DNA of 64,000 bases from Prunus persica (taxonomy: Eukaryota; Streptophyta; Magnoliopsida; Rosales; Rosaceae): NCBI RefSeq assembly GCF_000346465.2, contig NC_034014.1, forward strand, positions 16,555,661 through 16,619,660, in the 5' to 3' direction. The translations under genes were made by a program, and so were the position numbers. Below are positions 63,301 through 64,000 of this stretch, piece after piece; within the stretch, counting starts at the first letter, position 1, and each line of letters starts with the position of its first letter. The notes below the pieces were generated by a model. That model saw only the letters and a program-made list of their open reading frames with translations, was not told the DNA's origin and did not search any database.

Positions 63301-64000
63301 TAGGAAATATTTTAATAACATGCAGGTTTAAAGCGCGCTAAAATGGAGAACAAAGACATGACCTATATTATATATGCCTTGTGAAGGCTAGTCTTGATAT
63401 GCATGCCTCGTGGAGGAGGCTATTAATGCAAAATGTCGAGGGGGATGTGCTTAAGCCCATAAGGGAGTCACCTAGGGAGGTAACCCAACTTTTGTGATTG
63501 GAGATCCCATGAAGGAAGTTCAATGTGGTAGAAACAATCCACACTGGGTGACTCATATAGCACTCATAAAACTATGGAGATATCCTTGAGATATTCTTTT
63601 GCTCATCCCTAAGGCAAAAGTGCTATTTTATGTGACGTTAGGAAGGGATTTATCCCTGAATGAGTTTCGAGGCGGGCAAACTCCTCCCACAGAGTGCAGG
63701 TCACATGTACTCTTGGAGAACTCACCTAAGTGAGAGACGTCGTGAGGCCGCGACTATGAGAATTGGGCTATTCTCTAGTAACACTCATGAGAATCAAGAT
63801 TAGCGCATGGCCATAAATAGCGCTACCTCGCATCCAAGTCTCAACTAATACTATGTGTGGGATATGTTGAAGTTTGGTCAAAGGTGCCGAGTTCAATACT
63901 ATATACACTCAGGTTCCTCAAATGGAGACTATCATCACTAAGTGAAGGTTCAAGCCCGGAAGGCACCTACACCTATTACATAGTATTATATTGCCCATAT
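60321..64000. other. AT-rich, probably retroelement-derived DNA, no gene seen
   Basis: From 60321 to about 63300 the sequence is AT-rich with no supportable gene; open frames on the minus strand are low-complexity. From about 63330 to the right edge base composition becomes balanced and the text changes character, for example CATGCCTCGTGGAGGAGGC, GAGGCGGGCAAACTCC and GTGAGAGACGTCGTGAGGCC. It has stops in every frame. I associate this kind of text with untranslated internal parts of plant LTR retrotransposons, and with the LTR-like segment upstream it may be one non-autonomous element running off the window. That is inference. Confidence 0.4.

Overview
This is a window of a plant nuclear genome, almost certainly a eudicot. 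The evidence is a CACTA (En/Spm-type) DNA transposon with plant-specific TNP2 and Transposase_24/Ulp1 genes, several plant LTRs, an Arabidopsis-type CCCTAAA repeat and an intact ABR1/ERF110-type AP2/ERF gene. The LTR style recalls Rosaceae, but that rests on memory and cannot be proven here. No organellar, bacterial or viral segment was seen.

Layout. (1) 1-29548 and 44602-50981 are one satellite array with a period of about 167 bp (166-167). It runs off the left edge and totals roughly 35 kb, or about 210 monomers, once insertions are removed. The first ~3.1 kb is a distinct monomer subfamily. The remainder shows layered higher-order duplications with offsets of 434, 1497, 1932, about 3975 and 5697 bp. 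(2) A 506-bp solo LTR (25863-26368, TSD TAGTG) sits in the array. (3) A 15,053-bp CACTA element (29549-44601, TSD ATT) interrupts the array; removing it restores a satellite monomer. Both of its genes lie on the minus strand: a Transposase_24 (TnpA-like) plus Ulp1/C48 protease gene (42110-37012) and a TNP2 transposase gene (34198-31247). Both are broken by stops and frameshifts, and TNP2 lacks a central block. A 1146-bp solo LTR (39198-40343) is nested inside the first gene. (4) The array ends sharply at about 50981. The right flank is AT-rich DNA with a 497-bp solo LTR (52734-53230, TSD AAACC), a possible TCP-like fragment, a long Gypsy-like LTR fragment with a 130-bp CT microsatellite, a SINE-like tRNA-derived segment, and a two-exon ABR1/ERF110-like transcription factor gene (57474-58939). 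The last ~4 kb is AT-rich and retroelement-like, with no gene I could support.

The ERF gene is the only convincing intact host gene. The rest records satellite amplification, CACTA insertion, LTR insertion into the CACTA, and decay. The many short ORFs in the array are by-products of the repeat and are not annotated as genes. Alignments and repeat offsets were made by eye, so boundaries marked approximate may be off by tens of bases.
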